A stretch of DNA of 40,053 nt from NCBI GenBank assembly GCA_019745575.1, contig JAIETA010000165.1:1-40053 (forward strand), in the 5' to 3' direction. Below are positions 14,784 to 21,935 of this stretch, in pieces. A program made the position numbers and the translations under genes. The notes under the pieces are model-generated. The model saw nothing but the letters and a program-made list of their open reading frames with translations. It ran no database searches and was not told where the DNA came from. This stretch comes from Reyranella sp. Lineage in GTDB: Bacteria; Pseudomonadota; Alphaproteobacteria; Reyranellales; Reyranellaceae. How positions within the stretch are numbered: the stretch's first letter is position 1; every line of letters starts with the position of its first letter.

Positions 14784-15196
14784 GACCCGGCTCCCGGAGA
14801 GCGGCCTTCGATGCGCTTTCGAAGGTCGACCGCGAGCTGCTGCCGGCCGATGCCGGGCACGGACAGCGCCAGCAGGATGTCGGCGACCAGCGTCTGGTAG
14901 TCCGGCGTCAGCGCCTTCATGCCGAGCACCAGGGCGTTGATCCTGGGCTCCTGCAGGAGCTGCAGCGTCTCGATCGCGCGGCCGAGCGTGTCGAGCTGGG
15001 CGTCCGCCACGTCGGCTTTCAGGCGGCCGGCGGCGACCCAGCCGGGATAGAGGCGCGCCCGCATCGCGCGCTCGCGGTGCAGCTCGGCCACCTGGTTCTT
15101 GAGTCCGTAGGGCGCGAGCAGCTTGTCGGCGGTCGTGCGGCCGGGCGGCGAGGTCGAGCCGTCCTGGTGGACGAAGGGCGTCTGTTCTTCTGGCAT
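14780..15196 (-). CDS. Hypothetical early protein
   Basis: The 138-residue product begins MPEEQTPFVHQDGSTSPPGR and becomes helical (NQVAELHRERAMRARLYPGW, then ADVADAQLDTLGRAIETLQL). The ATG at 15194-15196 was preferred to the GTG directly before it because AGGAG lies 7 bp upstream. No domain is recognised. It is coupled to the downstream zinc-ribbon-like gene by overlap. Confidence 0.6.
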   Translation of the reverse strand: MPEEQTPFVHQDGSTSPPGRTTADKLLAPYGLKNQVAELHRERAMRARLYPGWVAAGRLKADVADAQLDTLGRAIETLQLLQEPRINALVLGMKALTPDYQTLVADILLALSVPGIGRQQLAVDLRKRIEGRSPGAGS

Positions 15197-15206
15197 CACG
15201 CGGCTC

Positions 15207-15647
15207 CTATCGCTTCCCGAAAGGATTTTGAGCCGCGGCCACGGCGCGCGCCGTACCCGGCGGCAGCCTGTGACCGCGCGCCTTGTCGGGCAGCGAGACG
15301 ATCAGCGCGCTGCCGTCGAATTCGAACGCGACACCCGACTTGAACTCGTCCTCCGCGAGGCCCGGCATGCGGCCGAGCACGACGCGGCAGCGCTTGCCCT
15401 TGGTCGATGGTTTCGACAGCGACGTCGGTTCGCCCTGCATGGGCTCGATGCGGATCTTGCCGTCGTCCTCGCCCGTGCCGATCGAGAGCTGCAGTGTCGC
15501 GGCCGGCTTCCAGCCGAGCTTCTTCAGCGTGTCGGCGTCGATCGACAGGAACGGCCGACCGCGGCTCTCCTTCTCCTGGATGGTGAGGGAGACAGACGCC
15601 GCACCATTCGACACGGGGGGGGGTGTATTTCTTCCAGGCCATTTCAT
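15207..15647 (-). CDS. Hypothetical early protein with a C9 tract at its start
   Basis: An intact frame from the ATG at 15645-15647 reads MKWPGRNTPPPVSNGAASVS and gives 146 residues with beta-rich blocks (RPFLSIDADTLKKLGW, CRVVLGRMPGLAEDEF). However, the GGAG ribosome-binding site is only 2 bp from that ATG and an ideal 7 bp from a second ATG at 15640-15642. The second ATG reads MAWKKYTPP and enters the same protein only if one base of the C9 run is removed. The natural N-terminus is therefore uncertain. No family is recognised. Confidence 0.55.
   Translation of the reverse strand: MKWPGRNTPPPVSNGAASVSLTIQEKESRGRPFLSIDADTLKKLGWKPAATLQLSIGTGEDDGKIRIEPMQGEPTSLSKPSTKGKRCRVVLGRMPGLAEDEFKSGVAFEFDGSALIVSLPDKARGHRLPPGTARAVAAAQNPFGKR
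15615..15623 (-). repeat. Homopolymer of nine C (minus strand) near a start codon
   Basis: A run of nine G on the plus strand (nine C in the coding sense) lies six codons into the gene starting at 15642/15647. Tracts of this length are prone to slippage. With eight C the best-placed start codon would be in frame with the long reading frame; with nine it is not. It could be phase variation, a natural mutation or an assembly error. Confidence 0.8.
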
Positions 15648-15711
15648 GGCTCCATTGGTTCGACGTTGAGAGGGGAACGCGGGTACGCGGGACGCGACGA
15701 ACTGCCGGCGG

Positions 15712-15912
15712 TCACTCCGCCGGCAGGAACTGGTCGAAGAATTTGGGCAGCAGCTCGCCGTCGATGCGGGCGCGCACGGCCGAGGGCGACAGGTTCGCCG
15801 GCGCCGTCCAGGCGAAGCCGTCGGGCGCGCCGCCGTTGTGGCCCGGCACGCGGATCGTGATCGCAACGACGGTGCCGCGCGGCACGGTGCGGAGCAGCGG
15901 GTCGATCGCCAT
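15712..15912 (-). CDS. Small hypothetical early protein
   Basis: The 66-residue product MAIDPLLRTVPRGTVVAITI continues RVPGHNGGAPDGFAWTAP and ends FFDQFLPAE. The ATG at 15910-15912 overlaps the upstream stop by one base; a GTG immediately before it is an alternative. It has no recognised domain and looks beta-rich. Confidence 0.5.
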   Translation of the reverse strand: MAIDPLLRTVPRGTVVAITIRVPGHNGGAPDGFAWTAPANLSPSAVRARIDGELLPKFFDQFLPAE

Positions 15913-16331
15913 CACTGCACCGTCGTGGTGGTGGGCGCGGTCGGGGCAGCGGCCGCCGCCTGTGCGCCGAGCTTCCCGCGCATCGTCTCGAAGGCACCGT
16001 CGAGCAGCGCCGGCAGGGCACGGAACAGCGAGGCGGCGGCGGCCTCGCGGCGCGTTGCGCGCGCCACCTCCGCCACCGAGCTGGACGCGAAGGTCTGGCC
16101 GTCCGGCAGCAGCAGGTGCAGCAGCAGGCAGACCGGGACGCCGGGCAGCAGCAATTCGGGCAGGCCGGCTGTCAGCTGGTCGCCCTCTCGGATCAAGGCG
16201 GCGGCCACCACGACGTCGCGCGTCGGCGTGGCGGTCAGAAAGTTCGCGAGGCCGATGCCCGGTGTGTTCAACGCCGGGCGATAGAGCGAGGCCAGCACGA
16301 GCGAGCCCGGCGGCAGGAGGAAGTCGCTCAT
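15912..16331 (-). CDS. Hypothetical early protein
   Basis: The 139-residue product starts MSDFLLPPGSLVLASLYRPA and has hydrophobic Leu-rich patches (LPELLLPGVPVCLLLHLLLP, about 57-76), a helical C-terminal half and an Ala/Thr-rich tail. It is not clearly a membrane protein, because the patch is broken by prolines. It is coupled on both sides by ATGA overlaps. No family is recognised. Confidence 0.55.
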   Translation of the reverse strand: MSDFLLPPGSLVLASLYRPALNTPGIGLANFLTATPTRDVVVAAALIREGDQLTAGLPELLLPGVPVCLLLHLLLPDGQTFASSSVAEVARATRREAAAASLFRALPALLDGAFETMRGKLGAQAAAAAPTAPTTTTVQ

Positions 16332-16684
16332 TGCAGCGGCTCCCGGAACACCAGCGCGGCGATGATGCGGTCGCAGTCGTCGGCCGAGGGCCACGGACCG
16401 TTCGGCATCAGGTGCCGCAGGATGCCCGTGCGCGTCGGCGGATCGATCGCCTCGCGGTGGAGATCGCGGACCTCGGGGAAGTGGTAGCGCACCGCCTTCT
16501 TGGTGATCCTGTCGCCGGCGATCTGCTCGATCGTCGGCTTGTAGATGCCCTGGATCATCAGCGTGCGGCAGCGGAGCAGGATGCGCATGCGCATGATGAT
16601 GGTGGCGGTGGCGCGCTTGCCGTGCGGTTCGCCCGCCGGCGGCGGTGGCATCGTCGTCGGGATCGCTTCTGAAATCGTCGTCAT
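16328..16684 (-). CDS. TetR-N-like helix-turn-helix protein
   Basis: Within 118 residues the segment YKPTIEQIAGDRITKKAVRY followed by HFPEVRDLHREAI (about 48-80) follows the TetR-family N-terminal DNA-binding pattern (helix-turn-helix, then Y-H-F-P). There is no ligand-binding domain, so this is a stand-alone HTH. It probably acts as a small early regulator. A good AGGAGG site (in TAGGAGGCCCGACC) precedes the ATG. It overlaps the next gene by ATGA. Confidence 0.6.
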   Translation of the reverse strand: MTTISEAIPTTMPPPPAGEPHGKRATATIIMRMRILLRCRTLMIQGIYKPTIEQIAGDRITKKAVRYHFPEVRDLHREAIDPPTRTGILRHLMPNGPWPSADDCDRIIAALVFREPLQ

Positions 16685-16695
16685 GGTCGGGCCTC

Positions 16696-16848
16696 CTAGA
16701 CGGACTGGTGGGGATTGCCGAAGCGCGCCCGCTCCTCCGCCTGCACGAAGTGCAGATGCAGGAGCCGGACGTTCAGCGGCGGGAGATGGCCGGTCGGCGC
16801 CGGGCGCCGGCCGAGCCAGAGACGGAGAAAGGCAACGAGGCGCGTCAT
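16696..16848 (-). CDS. Very small early protein (50 residues)
   Basis: The product begins MTRLVAFLRLWLGRRPAPTG and ends ARFGNPHQSV. It is basic with an amphipathic N-terminal helix. A GGGAGG ribosome-binding site precedes the ATG at 16846-16848, which overlaps the upstream stop by ATGA, the same coupling used throughout this operon. No function can be assigned. Confidence 0.5.
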   Translation of the reverse strand: MTRLVAFLRLWLGRRPAPTGHLPPLNVRLLHLHFVQAEERARFGNPHQSV

Positions 16849-17271
16849 CGACGCCTCCCGTCAGTCGTATCGTGATGGCCGCGGATCGCCGCCCTGAGCG
16901 GGCGCTTCCATGCGACGTCGTTGAAGAGGCGGCGCACGGTGAGGTCGAGCCGATCGCGGAAGGCCGTGTCGGCGTCGATCGCCGCCTGGAGCGCGCGATG
17001 GAACTCGCGCACCTGGTCGCGTCCCCACCCGACCAGATCGGCGACCTGCCAGTCCTTGGCGTGCAGCACGATCCGCGCCGCCCATACGAACCGTCCAGCG
17101 CGCGTGCATGACGGCGACGCTGCGGGACGGGCCGAGCTCGACCAGCATGCCCACCGGAACTTCCATCCGGTCGGCCACGCGATCGGCGAGTTGCATCAGC
17201 GCCTCGCGCGCCAGCAGCTCGGGCGACGCCTCGATCGGCGTGACGGTCTCGGCGGTCTGTGCGGCGATCAC
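16845..17271 (-). pseudogene. DnaA C-terminal (domain IV)-like protein, reading frame interrupted
   Basis: From the ATG at 17269-17271 the frame reads sensibly through LADRVADRMEVPVGMLVELG and PSRSVAVMHARW, then turns into low-information Arg-rich sequence. From about 17100 the +1 frame continues sensibly: FVWAARIVLHAKDWQVADLV, GWGRDQVREFHRALQAAI, ending at 16845. Joined, they resemble the DnaA DNA-binding domain (K/R-SVA near its middle, G-x-RDH-like signature replaced by GWGRDQ). One surplus base near 17085-17105 would explain the break. It may be real decay, a programmed shift or a sequence error. Confidence 0.55.
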
Positions 17272-17561
17272 GAGCGCCTCGCGAAGTCGACAGCGATCAC
17301 CGGGCCATACTGATCGGGCAGGGGCCTGCCGGTTGCCAGGTCACGGTAGAGGCGCGCGGCCGCGGTCGACGCGGCCATCATCGGCACCGTTCCGGGAAAG
17401 CGCCGGTGCGCGTCCTCGATTTCGGCCGCGAAGCGCCTTGTGTGCTCCATCAGGAGGCGCTGGCTGTCGACCAGCTCGAGCAGCTGGTCGCGGGTGGGGG
17501 CGGGCGTGGCATCTATCGCCTTGAGCGCGTCTTCGATTTGTCGGGAAAGAAGTCGGGACAT
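17268..17561 (-). CDS. Hypothetical early protein
   Basis: The 97-residue product starts MSRLLSRQIEDALKAIDATP and is mostly helical (TRDQLLELVDSQRLLMEHTR). It ends PDQYGPVIAVDFARRS. It overlaps the interrupted DnaA-like gene by ATGA and follows the HTH gene upstream after 6 bp. No family is recognised. Confidence 0.6.
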   Translation of the reverse strand: MSRLLSRQIEDALKAIDATPAPTRDQLLELVDSQRLLMEHTRRFAAEIEDAHRRFPGTVPMMAASTAAARLYRDLATGRPLPDQYGPVIAVDFARRS

Positions 17562-17567
17562 GGTCGG

Positions 17568-18005
17568 TCACTCCTCGGGCTGCTGGGAGTCGGTGGCGGA
17601 GCTGGTGGGAGAAGCCGGCGCGGCCTTGTGGCCGCGCCAGTTCGAGCAGGTCGGGCAGGTGCGGAAGAGCTGCACGCGCTCGGGGTTGGTCGCGGCGAAG
17701 GGCCTTCCCTGCAGCTCGATGCAGCGATTGCGCGGAAGGTCGTCGCCGAGGACCGGGCAAGTCACGGTCTTGCCCATCAGGGCGCCCTTGACGCGCTCCG
17801 CGACGCGATCGAGGCGGCCCTTGTACTTGTTGCGCAGCGTCTCGTTGACGACGCTGCCGCTCATGCCGATGCGCTGGGCCGCCGCCTGCTGGCCGAGCGT
17901 GTCGCAGGTCTCGGCGAGCACCTGCACCCAGTCCGGCAGGTCGGCGCTCCAGGCGGCGCGCGCGACGTCGATCTGGAGCTTCTTCAGGTCGGGCGTCGGG
18001 ATCAT
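17568..18005 (-). CDS. Early HTH protein with Cys-rich C-terminal part
   Basis: The 145-residue product contains an XRE-like helix-turn-helix (ETCDTLGQQAAAQRIGMSGS, about 32-51, then VVNETLRNKYKG). A C-terminal region follows with Cys residues at TCPVLGDDLPRNRC and RTCPTCSNW that could bind metal. Genes of this shape commonly follow MuB in Mu-like phages and are annotated as transcriptional regulators. The exact role is unknown. It overlaps the upstream gene by ATGA. Confidence 0.65.
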   Translation of the reverse strand: MIPTPDLKKLQIDVARAAWSADLPDWVQVLAETCDTLGQQAAAQRIGMSGSVVNETLRNKYKGRLDRVAERVKGALMGKTVTCPVLGDDLPRNRCIELQGRPFAATNPERVQLFRTCPTCSNWRGHKAAPASPTSSATDSQQPEE

Positions 18006-18346
18006 CCGCCACTCCGGTTGAAGCGACGACGGCCCACGAGCGGCTTGAACGGCAACACCTCGCCGGTGCGCCGATCGACCAGGCCGGCGACCTTGCCGTA
18101 GCGGAAGGGCGGCTGCGGCCCGAGATCCCGCGCGAGGCGGAAGCCGTCGTTGTCGTCGCGCACGATGACGGCGCGGCGCCACTCCTGGATGACCGCCTGC
18201 ACCTGGCGCTCGGTCAGCTCGCAGATGGCGGCGAGTTCGCCCAGCGTGAAGCGCCGGCGCTGGCGCATCGCTCTCCAGACACGCAGCGGACGTCCGCGAG
18301 CAGGCAACGGCTTGCGCACCTGCCCGAGATCGAGGAAGTCCGTCAT
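18002..18346 (-). CDS. Winged-helix-like early protein
   Basis: The 114-residue basic product has a helix-turn-helix-like block (FTLGELAAICELTERQVQAV, about 33-52) and a wing-like IVRDDNDGFRLARD. Its end is Arg/Lys-rich. It is placed directly after the MuB ATPase gene with a one-base overlap (TGATG). Because this MuB homologue is short at its N-terminus, the protein could supply a DNA-binding function, but that is speculation. Confidence 0.58.
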   Translation of the reverse strand: MTDFLDLGQVRKPLPARGRPLRVWRAMRQRRRFTLGELAAICELTERQVQAVIQEWRRAVIVRDDNDGFRLARDLGPQPPFRYGKVAGLVDRRTGEVLPFKPLVGRRRFNRSGG

Positions 18347-19113
18347 CACGCCACGCCCGCTGCGGCGCGCAGGCCGAGCCTGTCCAGCAGGTCGGGGCGG
18401 CGATCGAGGGTGAACTTTTCGTGCTTCGCGTCGGCGTGCGCGACCCTCTTCAGGCCCTTGCGCTTGGCGAGGCTCTCGATCTGCTCCAGCGCGACGACCA
18501 GAAGCCGGGCGCTGCCGTTGGCCTCGCCGTGCAGGCGATCGATGAGGTCGTCGGCGACCTCGACGTCGGCGATGTACTTCAGAAGCGTGCCGGCGTCCTC
18601 GCGGTCGAGCGGCTTGAATTCGACCACCTGGCTGATGCGGCTGACGAACTGCTCCTGGTCGCGCAACGACAGCAGCTTCGACACGAAGTGCTGCATGCCG
18701 ATCAGGACCAGCGGGGCGCCGCTCAGGTCGTGGATGTCGCGCAGCGTGTCGAGCAGTTCGGGGTGCTTTACGAGGTAGTCGGCCTCGTCGAAGACCAGGG
18801 GCTTCGGCCGCTCGCCGCGCGCCAGCATCTCGGCGATCATCTTGTGCGTCTCCGCGTGGCGGGCGCGCGGCGCGATGCCGAGTTCCAGGCAGATCGCCTG
18901 CAGCATGGGGCCGGGCGTCCGCCACGCCGCCATCGCGCGGACGTAGGAGGCTTCGGTGCGGGTGGCCCACCACGAGACGGTGCGGCTCTTACCGTCGCCG
19001 GCGCGCCCGAAGGCGACGCCGATGCCGGGCGTGTTCACGGATCTGTCGAGAAGCGCCTGGCCGGCGACGGCGAAGGCCTTCACGTTCTTGACGGGGGCGA
19101 TGAGGCTTTTCAT
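18346..19113 (-). CDS. B: MuB-like AAA+ ATPase, transposition target selector
   Basis: The 255-residue protein has Walker A GRAGDGKS (36-43) and Walker B PLVFDEAD (105-112), followed by a sensor-like region (GAPLVLIGMQ). In Mu, ATP-bound MuB filaments coat target DNA, stimulate MuA and enforce target immunity. The protein is shorter than Mu MuB (312 residues) because the N-terminal DNA-binding appendage is missing. It lies 109 bp after the MuA gene on the same strand. Confidence 0.92.
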   Translation of the reverse strand: MKSLIAPVKNVKAFAVAGQALLDRSVNTPGIGVAFGRAGDGKSRTVSWWATRTEASYVRAMAAWRTPGPMLQAICLELGIAPRARHAETHKMIAEMLARGERPKPLVFDEADYLVKHPELLDTLRDIHDLSGAPLVLIGMQHFVSKLLSLRDQEQFVSRISQVVEFKPLDREDAGTLLKYIADVEVADDLIDRLHGEANGSARLLVVALEQIESLAKRKGLKRVAHADAKHEKFTLDRRPDLLDRLGLRAAAGVA

Positions 19114-19192
19114 TATGTTACTCGTCTGTTGTTTCGATCCGGGGCCGGTTGGCGTGTCAGCGCCGCCGGCCCTCTTCGTTTGTTGGGAGCCG

Positions 19193-19212
19193 CCGGCCTC
19201 GCGAGAGGCCGG
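19193..19212. terminator. Inverted repeat between transposase and MuB genes
   Basis: CCGGCCTC (19193-19200) and GAGGCCGG (19205-19212) form an 8-bp perfect stem with loop GCGA in the 109-bp gap after the MuA stop. No T run follows on the minus strand, so it is not a clear intrinsic terminator. It may stabilise the A transcript or modulate B expression. Confidence 0.4.
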
Positions 19213-19222
19213 GCAGCCCCGA

Positions 19223-21475
19223 TCAGGCGGACTGGTCTTCGACCAGCCGCATGCCGTTCCACTCGTGACTGCCCTCGTAGCTTTCGAGCCAGTCCCGGCT
19301 CTCGGCGGAGATCTCGCGACCGTCGTCGAGCAGACCTCGAAGCTGTTTCGCGCGGGCGTAGCGCTGGTCCGGCGTTTCCTCGCCAGCCTGGTCGCGGCGG
19401 CGGTCGGTCAGCTCGGCGATCGGCGCGCTGGCCGTGGGGTGGTCGACGGCGCGGAGCGCCTCGTCGAGTTCGGGCGTCGACCAGTTGGCCGGTGCATTGG
19501 CCGCCACCGGCACCGGCGCCGTGCCGATCATGCGCCTGGCGACGCCGTGCAGATCGGCGTCGCGCGTGAGCCTGCGCAGCCGTGCCCTGCCTTCCTTCTC
19601 GAAGGCCGCCTGTTCGGCGCGCACCCGCGCCGCCAGCTCGGCGCGGTCGAGGCCGGCCAGTTCGGGGTTCAGGCCGATGCCGACGAAGCGCCACGGATCG
19701 GTGTCGGTGTAGAGGTAGATGCGGCCCATGTCGGCCGGATCGAGGCGGACTTGTAGGCGCTGTCCGGGAATGAGCCGGTCGACCCAGTAGTCGACGCCGT
19801 CGACCTTGACCGCCTTCTTGCCGACGACACGGATGCCGCCTCCGCCCGCGGGCGGCATGAGCAGCATGCCGATCGCCCGCTCCTCGGCGCGCCGGACCTC
19901 CGTCGTGGCCGCCAGCTCGAGGGCGATTTCATGCGGTGTCCGGCCGCCGAGGCCGGCATGCGGGCGATGGGCGTAGATGTTGGCAAGCCAGGCCGTGAGC
20001 TGCTCCTGCAGCTCGTCGCTCGACAGGGCGACGGCGAAGGCTTCGTCGTCGCTGACGCCCAGCCGGGCGGCGAAGGCCTGGCGCGCGCGTATCTGCGTCC
20101 GATCGGCGACGTTCGAGCCGATGTAGCCCGGCAGCAGCGGCATGAACTTGTGCTGGATGGTGCCGATCGCGCGCTCGACGAACGGCTTGCGCTCGGGCGA
20201 ATGCTTGGGCGCCGGCTTGTGGCGAATGCCGAGCTGGCGGATGCAGATGCAGAAGTGCGCCGACTTGAAGTCTGGACCGTTGTCGGTGCCGAGGGTCTCC
20301 GGCACGCCCCAGGCCTGGCAGGCGCGCGCGACCATCAGCAGCGACGCCGTCGTGCGGGTGGTGTCGGTGACCAGCGCCATGAGACGACGGGTGGCGACGT
20401 CGACCAGGACGTAGATGTTCCGGCGCCCGTCGGTGCAAAGCACGTCGGCCGGCGAGGCGTCGACTTCCCAGCGCTGATTGAGTCGGACCACGCCGGCGGC
20501 CGCGGCGCCGGCGGCGAACCGATGGTGGGACTTGGCACGGTCGGGGTCGGAGAAGGCGGCGAACGAAGCCGCGTTCGCGGGGTCCCGGTGCCAGCTTCGG
20601 ACGAAGCGGGCGATCGTCGCCGTGGACGGCAGGTCGAGCATGACGCCGTCGGGGTCGGGCAGACCCTGCGGGAAGTTGGTGTCGAGCAGGCCGCGCAGCT
20701 CGTCGGCCGAGAGCAGGGGCTGCGTGGCGTGCGCGCCGATCACGAAGTCGGCCGCATCCTGCGACTGCTCGAAGACGCCGCGCCGGCCGCCGGCCCAGCG
20801 ACCGGCGATCACCTCGTCCTCGCCCCTGGCGCGCGCGGCGAGCCAGCGCTCCAGCGTGCGACGGCTCAGCGCCTGGACGTCGGCGCGCGCCCACGGCGGC
20901 ATCTCGACGTGCCCGTCGTTGAATGCGGAGACGAAGACATCGATGACGGCGCGCGCCGAGCGCTCGCCCTTCATTGCGTCGAACTGCTCCAGCACGATCG
21001 TCCGGGCGGCGTGGCGCTCGGACTGGCGCGCCGTCATGGCGGCCAGCGTCGCAAGCGGCGCGCGCGGCCGGCCCTCGTTGCCCGCGGCCTTCGCGGCCTG
21101 TTCGACGATGCGTCGATTGAGGATCTCGGCGCGGGCCTGCGTCGGCAGCGCCGCCAGAGGGAAAGCGCGGCCGCCGCCCCTGCCCTGCCGCTCCACGAAT
21201 ACCCAGCCCTGCTTCGTGGCGAGACGCGAGATGTTGGCGCGGCGGGTGGGCAGCCCGGGCAGCTTCAGCACGGCGAGCTCGGCCGCGGTGAAAGAAGCGG
21301 CCCCGACATCGACCGACTCGCCGTGGTGATCGCCAGTGGCGGGAACGCGGTCGGTGTCGGGGCCCAAGGTGCCAGACGCCGGCGGGAAGGATGCCTGCGT
21401 CGTGGCGGCTGCCGCGCCGGCGGGGGATCGTGCCGGCTCGGGCTGCAGCAGCGGAGGGAGTTGCTTGGCCCTCAT
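19223..21475 (-). CDS. A: MuA-type DDE transposase
   Basis: The 750-residue protein catalyses strand cleavage and transfer for integration and replicative transposition. The N-terminal winged helix (SFTAAELAVLKLPGLPTRRA, 61-80) binds the phage enhancer/operator. The catalytic triad is D339 (WEVDASPADVL), D398 (GTDNGPDF) and E434 (KPFVERAIGTI), with the 35-residue spacing between D398 and E434 expected of DD(35)E. The Mu_transpos_C beta-barrel follows (about 535-610), and the C-terminal region should contact MuB and ClpX. An Ala/Pro-rich stretch precedes residue 60. The start overlaps ner by ATGA. Confidence 0.96.
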   Translation of the reverse strand: MRAKQLPPLLQPEPARSPAGAAAATTQASFPPASGTLGPDTDRVPATGDHHGESVDVGAASFTAAELAVLKLPGLPTRRANISRLATKQGWVFVERQGRGGGRAFPLAALPTQARAEILNRRIVEQAAKAAGNEGRPRAPLATLAAMTARQSERHAARTIVLEQFDAMKGERSARAVIDVFVSAFNDGHVEMPPWARADVQALSRRTLERWLAARARGEDEVIAGRWAGGRRGVFEQSQDAADFVIGAHATQPLLSADELRGLLDTNFPQGLPDPDGVMLDLPSTATIARFVRSWHRDPANAASFAAFSDPDRAKSHHRFAAGAAAAGVVRLNQRWEVDASPADVLCTDGRRNIYVLVDVATRRLMALVTDTTRTTASLLMVARACQAWGVPETLGTDNGPDFKSAHFCICIRQLGIRHKPAPKHSPERKPFVERAIGTIQHKFMPLLPGYIGSNVADRTQIRARQAFAARLGVSDDEAFAVALSSDELQEQLTAWLANIYAHRPHAGLGGRTPHEIALELAATTEVRRAEERAIGMLLMPPAGGGGIRVVGKKAVKVDGVDYWVDRLIPGQRLQVRLDPADMGRIYLYTDTDPWRFVGIGLNPELAGLDRAELAARVRAEQAAFEKEGRARLRRLTRDADLHGVARRMIGTAPVPVAANAPANWSTPELDEALRAVDHPTASAPIAELTDRRRDQAGEETPDQRYARAKQLRGLLDDGREISAESRDWLESYEGSHEWNGMRLVEDQSA

Positions 21476-21831
21476 CTGTGGCGCCTTCCGCCACGGATGG
21501 GGGAGCGGGCACTGGACTCGCAGCGCCGCAGGCGTCTAATGGGCTGGTTGTCCTCGTCGAAGAGCGAGGGCCACAGTTGGTGAGGCTGTGCAGACAAGGC
21601 CCGGGCGATCAAACGCATCGCCTTGGGAAACGGGTTCTGCAGGGCCGATCGGAAGTAGCTGGCCTCCTTGTCGTGTCGGCGGGCCAGCGCCGTCAGTGTG
21701 AGACCGCGCTGCGCCAGTGCGGCTTTCACGAAGGCGGGATGGATGTCACCCGAGGACAGATGGTGGAGTTGGAGGCGCTGCACGGTCTTATATGGTCCAC
21801 AAACCTCACGAACGTGAGGAGAGACAACCAT
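21472..21831 (-). CDS. ner: Ner-like early DNA-binding regulator
   Basis: The core DIHPAFVKAALAQRGLTLTA, followed by ALARRHDKEASYF and LQNPFPKAMRLIARALSAQP, matches the Ner/Nlp family, which in Mu turns down early and repressor transcription. The longest form is 119 residues from the ATG at 21829-21831, but that codon lies inside an 18-bp palindrome. A GTG at 21783 would give 103 residues and leave both palindromes as upstream control sites. Mu Ner has 75 residues, so a later start is plausible. The C-terminal 25 residues are Arg-rich. Confidence 0.85.
   Translation of the reverse strand: MVVSPHVREVCGPYKTVQRLQLHHLSSGDIHPAFVKAALAQRGLTLTALARRHDKEASYFRSALQNPFPKAMRLIARALSAQPHQLWPSLFDEDNQPIRRLRRCESSARSPIRGGRRHR
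21804..21819. promoter_or_regulatory. Palindromic operator candidate 1 (ner/repressor region)
   Basis: CCTCACGAACGTGAGG is a perfect 16-bp inverted repeat (7-bp arms around AA) between the leftward ner gene and the rightward repressor gene. Symmetric sites in this position are typical binding sites for Ner or the repressor. It lies just upstream of the leftward TATAAG (21792-21787), a possible -10 box for the early transcript. Confidence 0.6.
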
Positions 21832-21841
21832 ATATGGTTGT
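21824..21841. promoter_or_regulatory. Palindromic operator candidate 2 (ner/repressor region)
   Basis: ACAACCATATATGGTTGT is a perfect 18-bp palindrome. Its half TATATGGT recurs at 21789-21796. It is an AT-rich island in GC-rich DNA and overlaps the most upstream possible ner start codon. It is a strong candidate for a repressor or Ner operator controlling divergent early and lysogenic promoters. Confidence 0.62.
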
Positions 21842-21935
21842 ATAGGTCAAGTAAGGCGCCCACGAATGGCCTAGAAGCCGCTAAACCGCCGCCACATCGG
21901 TTGCCTACGCCTCCCGGAAGGTGGGGAGACCGGGC

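Noticed and set aside
15196-15642. 148-codon frame beginning MAWKKYTPPRVEWCGVC as a complete gene
   Set aside because: Only the first nine codons look natural; after the C9 tract the sequence is out-of-frame shadow of the neighbouring real frame.
21923-21930. GGGGAGAC upstream of the repressor as another late-activator half-site
   Set aside because: Its position 6 bp before the ATG fits a ribosome-binding site, which explains it more simply.
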